64,000 nt of DNA, taken from the NCBI GenBank assembly GCA_027922465.2, contig BQMF02000013.1, positions 1,916,893 to 1,980,892 on the forward strand. The letters run 5' to 3'. The number at the start of each line of letters is the position of its first letter. The first letter of the stretch is position 1. Source of the DNA: Turritopsis dohrnii. Lineage: Eukaryota; Cnidaria; Hydrozoa; Anthoathecata; Oceaniidae. The notes beneath the pieces were generated by a model. It was given only the letters and a program-made list of their open reading frames with translations, ran no database searches and had not been told where the DNA came from. Made by a program: the position numbers and the translations under genes. Of the stretch, positions 59,935-64,000 are shown piece after piece.

Positions 59935-60173
59935 AGGGGAGTATACACGTGAAGATTCTTGAAAAAGTTTCTTTTAAGCTTTTGTTTAACGCACGCAAAC
60001 AAACCCAAACTAACATTCCCACCTGTTGTAATTTGAATAGAAAAGTTGGCGAAAAAATCAAATCGATTTGATTTTCCACCAATTTTTGATCATGAACAAT
60101 TAATGAGTTGATTTACAATTCATTTCTAAAGCCTGAAAACACCTGGTTAAAATTTTTACGTGTATACCCCCCT
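59935..60173. mobile_element. Palindromic MITE, PIF/Harbinger-like, copy 2
   Basis: The ends AGGGGAGTATACACGTGAAG and TTTACGTGTATACCCCCCT are flanked by TTA on both sides (59932-59934 and 60174-60176). The outer and inner arm words match copy 1 at 12385 (GATTCTTG, CTTTTAAGC, AACACCTG), while the loop differs. Confidence 0.7.
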
Positions 60174-60176
60174 TTA

Positions 60177-62219
60177 AGAAATGAAGATGGTGAAATGATA
60201 ACGTTTCTCTTATTGCCCCCGCAGCGAGCGTAAGCGAGCGAGGAGGCATAGTAGTTTCACGAGATAGGCGAATGTCAGTTTCCGATTTTGTTCATCATCA
60301 TCATCATCATCATCCTCCAACTTTCGTGTTGACGTTACACGGTGGAATGCAATTATTAGCTGACTTTGCTTTTTTTCCGTTTCAAAGCATGGTACTGTAA
60401 GTGGGAAAGACAGAATGTTTTTTCGTATTTCTTTCCTAATTTATTATTGTATTATACTATGTTATTTAGGAAGATCGTATGCTAAAATTGCTTAGATATT
60501 TTTCGTGTTACTTTTGTGTTGTTTTAGTGAAGTGAACGACAAGGATTTTGAAGCACAGCTTGAAATCTGAAATTTTGCCAACCATACATTTTATTTTTGT
60601 ATATATATGTTTTAGCTCTAAATATTTCATTCAATAAACTTTGTTCAACGCACTAATTTTTGGCAAAGACTTTAATTGGATTTCTGTGTATGCAAGAAAG
60701 CTATATTACAAATTGTCTTTCTTCGTGTTTTTCTATTTTAACTGTCCACCTCGCGCCAAACCTAATCATACTAGTGTTTGATCATGATCAGTAAAAGCTT
60801 TTTACATTTTCTTGTTGTTTTTTTTTATAAACATTGGCTACTTTTTGTTTTGAATCAAAGTTTAAAACGCAGATTTCTAATGGATTTTTTGCTTTGATTT
60901 TTTTTTAAAAAAAGTTTGTTTTTTTTCTTTTGGCTCTTACAGAATTTCTTTAACAAATCTTGTTTTGATTATAAAATACGTATCCATGGTTTCAGTTCAC
61001 ACATTTCTTTTGTTTGTAGCAAATACTTTCTGATATTACTTGTTAAGCCTTTATTACACTTTTTGAAAGGTATATTAGCATCAATAAAAAAGAAGTTATC
61101 TTAAAGAAAGTTTAACTCAATTACAACGTAAGCGAAAAACCGTGAAGACCATCCGTCAAGGAGTTTTCAAATCTGATCTCCCATTTCGAAATGATCATGC
61201 TCGCAATTCTTCTTGTTTTTATTGTGTTTAGTTTATACAATGTTAACAAAAGTTTAAATGTATATATTTGTTTCTGTGTAAAGACTTGCAAAAACATTCA
61301 TCTGAATTTTTTTGAGTTTTCGGACAAAAATTTGTTTTTGTTTCCGTTGTATAGCTTGCAATGTATAGCTTGCTGTGTGTACACATTGGAATGCTTGAGC
61401 GCGGGGGCATTTTTTAGCTAAAGCTACATGCTAGTATAAATTTTACTGAGTAATACTTTCCCTTAAACAACTAAATATCAACAACCGCACCGACGTGTAA
61501 GGCGATTTTAGCATAATAAACATATAATCTTTATTGTTGCGGAAGCTTGACATCCTTTATACCATAAAATCACGACATTGTGCTTTGATTTATTTTCTTT
61601 TGTTGTTTATGTAAGGAAAATTTACAGTATATCAATTTTTACTAAAATATCATATATATACAGTATCAAAATAGTATAGGTGATCATAGAATTAATCCGT
61701 AGTAAATTATGTTTCTGTTGTCAGATTAAATGACTATCCAGAGAAGCACATTTTTCAACCAGATTCTTTTTCAAGTTATTTGTGTCTCAACCTTGTCTGT
61801 TAAAACATTATACGTAATTGGCTTTCTGACCTTCTTATTGCATGTATGACATCACATCTTTACTTGCTGTTTTTGTAATGTACTTTTTGAATTAACACTG
61901 GTTGAACTGGTTGTTCTCCACATAAAAAGGTTTCCTTTTATAGCTGTACATCATATGTGCTTTCAGTTCACATTATATCAGGACGTAAAATAAAAATAAA
62001 TCTTCAGCCTGTATTGATAATGAATGTTCGCCTTTGCACTGAAATCACAGCTTCAATGGTTTACTGTTCCAAGCATTTAATTTACCAATCATCATCATCA
62101 TAGCATTTTTGTCATCCACAAAAACAAAACAATATTTTTCTGCTTTTTACACGTATCTTCAAACGTTTTTACGAAACGTTTTAAGACAATACTGAACTAA
62201 AACGATTTATTTCCATTCC
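60177..62219. other. Long non-coding stretch
   Basis: No gene is recognised. Seen: GCGAGCGTAAGCGAGCGAGG at about 60225, a CAT trinucleotide run at 60294-60319, and a TGCCCCCGC word at 60214 mirrored by GCGGGGGCA at about 61402, possibly ends of one element. ORFs at 60916 and 61191 are T-rich hydrophobic read-through. Confidence 0.4.
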
Positions 62220-62226
62220 ATTTAAC

Positions 62227-62943
62227 CATGGAGGTATAAAACAGAAGGAGAACGAACTCAAAATCTGCTATTGTACTATCCGTGATGCGCTGCATTGTTT
62301 AAGTCCTCAGTGTGTAATAACATATAATTGCTATCATCTTGCATAATTTTTATAATTTTGGCGTTCTTGCGTGAAAATTTCGTTCATATCAATTCTCCAA
62401 TGTGATTAAAGATCGTTAGGGTAAAGTTCTTAGCATGCATAATCTGTAGGAATTGGGGGAATTATGCAAAAACGTCACAAATATGCAACGAAAACATTGC
62501 AACTTTAGGTCTATATATCTCGTGATCCCCTCAAGCAGTTTCGCCGAGCTTCAGTTTTTGATGAGAGAATAATCCTAAGTTTTTGCACGTACCGCGGCAC
62601 TATCGAGGCGCATTTAAGTCAGAAGATATGTAGATTGGAACTTATACATGAATTACGCGATATCTTCAACTCTGTATAAAAACATAGATTTTCATTTGTT
62701 TCTCAAGGAAGCTTTAGGTTTAATAATCTGCTTGACACTATGCAGCAAGTTGATCTGTTGTTATAATGGATGATATTTGGTTTTTAAATTGTCGTTAATT
62801 TTTAAAAAAGTATTCGTTTCACCGACAACCAGCCGAAAGCGCATCACGGATGACATCAAAGTGATACCGCAATGAATAGAATAGTCATTATCTGAATAAT
62901 AGAAAAATAAGAGTTCGTTCTCCTTCTGTTTTATACCTCCATG
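62227..62943. mobile_element. MITE, CATGGAGGTATAAAA subfamily, copy C
   Basis: Inverted ends of 33 bp begin CATGGAGGTATAAAACAGAA, related to copies A and B but with a different second half. A perfect 7-bp duplication ATTTAAC flanks it (62220-62226 and 62944-62950). The subterminal word CCGTGATGCGCT at 62280-62291 is matched by its exact reverse complement AGCGCATCACGG at 62838-62849. It is 717 bp with no transposase. Confidence 0.85.
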
Positions 62944-63249
62944 ATTTAACATTGAATTGTCTTGAATCATTTTAAAAGCTAGTGGAAAAAGCGAAATTTC
63001 ATTGCATAAAATCTCCGCCCGATCTAATACTGGATTAACGCCCTTTCCAGCCTTGAGGCTGAAAGTCATTATTCAGGGCCTCTTTCGCGAATTCACGCAA
63101 ACAATATGGACGCTTCGCAAGTTTGTTTTTCGTATTTTGAATTTTAAATCCACAAATATCTCTTCATTCATACCGTGTTTGGTAAGAGATAACTTTATTA
63201 ATGTTGTCCTCAGATAGGATAGGCATATATATCATCAATATTTACGATT

Positions 63250-64000
63250 TTGATGATGTTTAAACGTTTATGTCATAGACTTGATCACAACGAAACCTCT
63301 TCAGCTGACGTACCCGCTGAAAGTCAAGTGGATCCCGAGACTCCGTCCGGCGATACCCAAGTAATAAATGATGAACCCCCTGCTAAAAGAGCAAGGTTCG
63401 AACTGGATAGTGACACCCAGGATTCCTCTTGGGAGTTACCAGCTGGATTACTGGATTATATCCACAAATATATGAAATGCCATATATCGGACAAGGATGT
63501 GAAGGACAAGGTGGTGGTCGATAATCCAGTACCATCAAACATTCGGAAGGTTCCAGCACTGGATTCTTACATCAAAATCTTATTGCAAGACAATTCCAAA
63601 TATTCTACCTTGAAGGTAGAAAAATAGTTGAAAACTTTGCATGACAAAGTTAATAACATTTTTGGCCCACTGTCAAAAATATGGGCATTGATGGATGCAG
63701 AAAGAGATTCAAACCCAGGAGATGAGGCTCTTGGGGAAATTTCAGTATTATTCGAACAAACAATTCTCCTGTTATCACAGGCATGTAATTCTGTGGCGTT
63801 ACACAGAAGAGAAAATATCTTATCAACCTTGATTGACTCCAGTGCCAAGGTTAAAGATATACTAAAAACTCAATCTGAAGAGCTGGATGCTGCTTCTAAC
63901 CAATCTTTATTTGGTGATTCATTTGAAACAAAGCTGATCAAGGACAGCAAAGCCCTAATAAAGTCGGAAGCAGTTTTCACTGGCTTGAAGACATCACGAC
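63250..64000 (+). pseudogene. Retroelement Gag-like protein, 5' part, interrupted (runs off window)
   Basis: From the first ATG near 63250 the frame has an acidic, Pro/Asp-rich start with a basic PAKRAR patch, then WELPAGLLDYIHKYM (about 63430) and VPALDSYIKILLQDN. A TAG at 63625-63627 interrupts, and the same frame continues with TLHDKVNNIFGPLSKIW, VLFEQTILLLSQACNSV, LHRRENILSTLI and QSLFGDSF to the window end. This pattern resembles Gag-like ORF1 proteins of DIRS-type tyrosine-recombinase retroelements, from memory of the family and not from a search. The TAG is either a nonsense mutation or an error. Confidence 0.45.

Overview
This is an AT-rich, intron-containing, transposon-dense stretch of an animal genome, most likely a cnidarian (possibly a medusozoan). 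The reasons are a PAN/Apple-EGF tandem gene pair, a beta-helix protein with a polytopic membrane half, an LRR-EGF receptor, Ty3/gypsy and CR1/L2-type retroelements, and a very large number of short inverted-repeat DNA elements. The organism call is inference; no marker gene fixes it.

Layout. 1-6.2 kb: foldback-like inverted repeats, a tRNA-derived SINE head, a LINE fragment and MITEs. 6.37-12.15 kb: one large gene (parallel beta-helix, Cys-rich segment, about nine or ten membrane spans), broken by a MITE, frameshifts and two stops, but with an open 1063-codon 3' part. 13.6-17.7 kb: decayed Ty3/gypsy element. 19.47-22.33 kb and 24.84-30.96 kb: two tandem paralogues with the same five-exon plan (signal peptide+PAN, EGF, short linker, and two exons of an unassigned six-cysteine C-terminal domain); their EGF exons differ only at synonymous sites. 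35.3-36.9 kb: LINE with an intact RT core. 38.3-40.15 kb: a 0.9-kb tandem duplication directly upstream of an LRR-EGF-transmembrane receptor gene (40.3-43.58 kb) whose cytoplasmic tail carries several tyrosine motifs but whose frame has three lesions. 45-48 kb: decayed LINE. 48.3-49.6 kb: 128-bp satellite. 49.9-60.2 kb: almost entirely MITEs, including a Ginger-like element with a Cys-rich ORF, plus a small zinc-ribbon ORF. 62.2-62.9 kb: another MITE. 63.25 kb to the end: the start of a retroelement Gag-like protein that runs off the window.

The two PAN-EGF genes are the only genes here that look fully intact. The beta-helix gene and the LRR receptor gene are recognisable but damaged as given, either true pseudogenes or partly assembly error. 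The most unusual signal is a MITE family (copies at 6397, 22989 and 62227) with 7-bp target duplications. Each copy carries a different short word about 54 bp from its left end, matched by the reverse complement about 95 bp from its right end.
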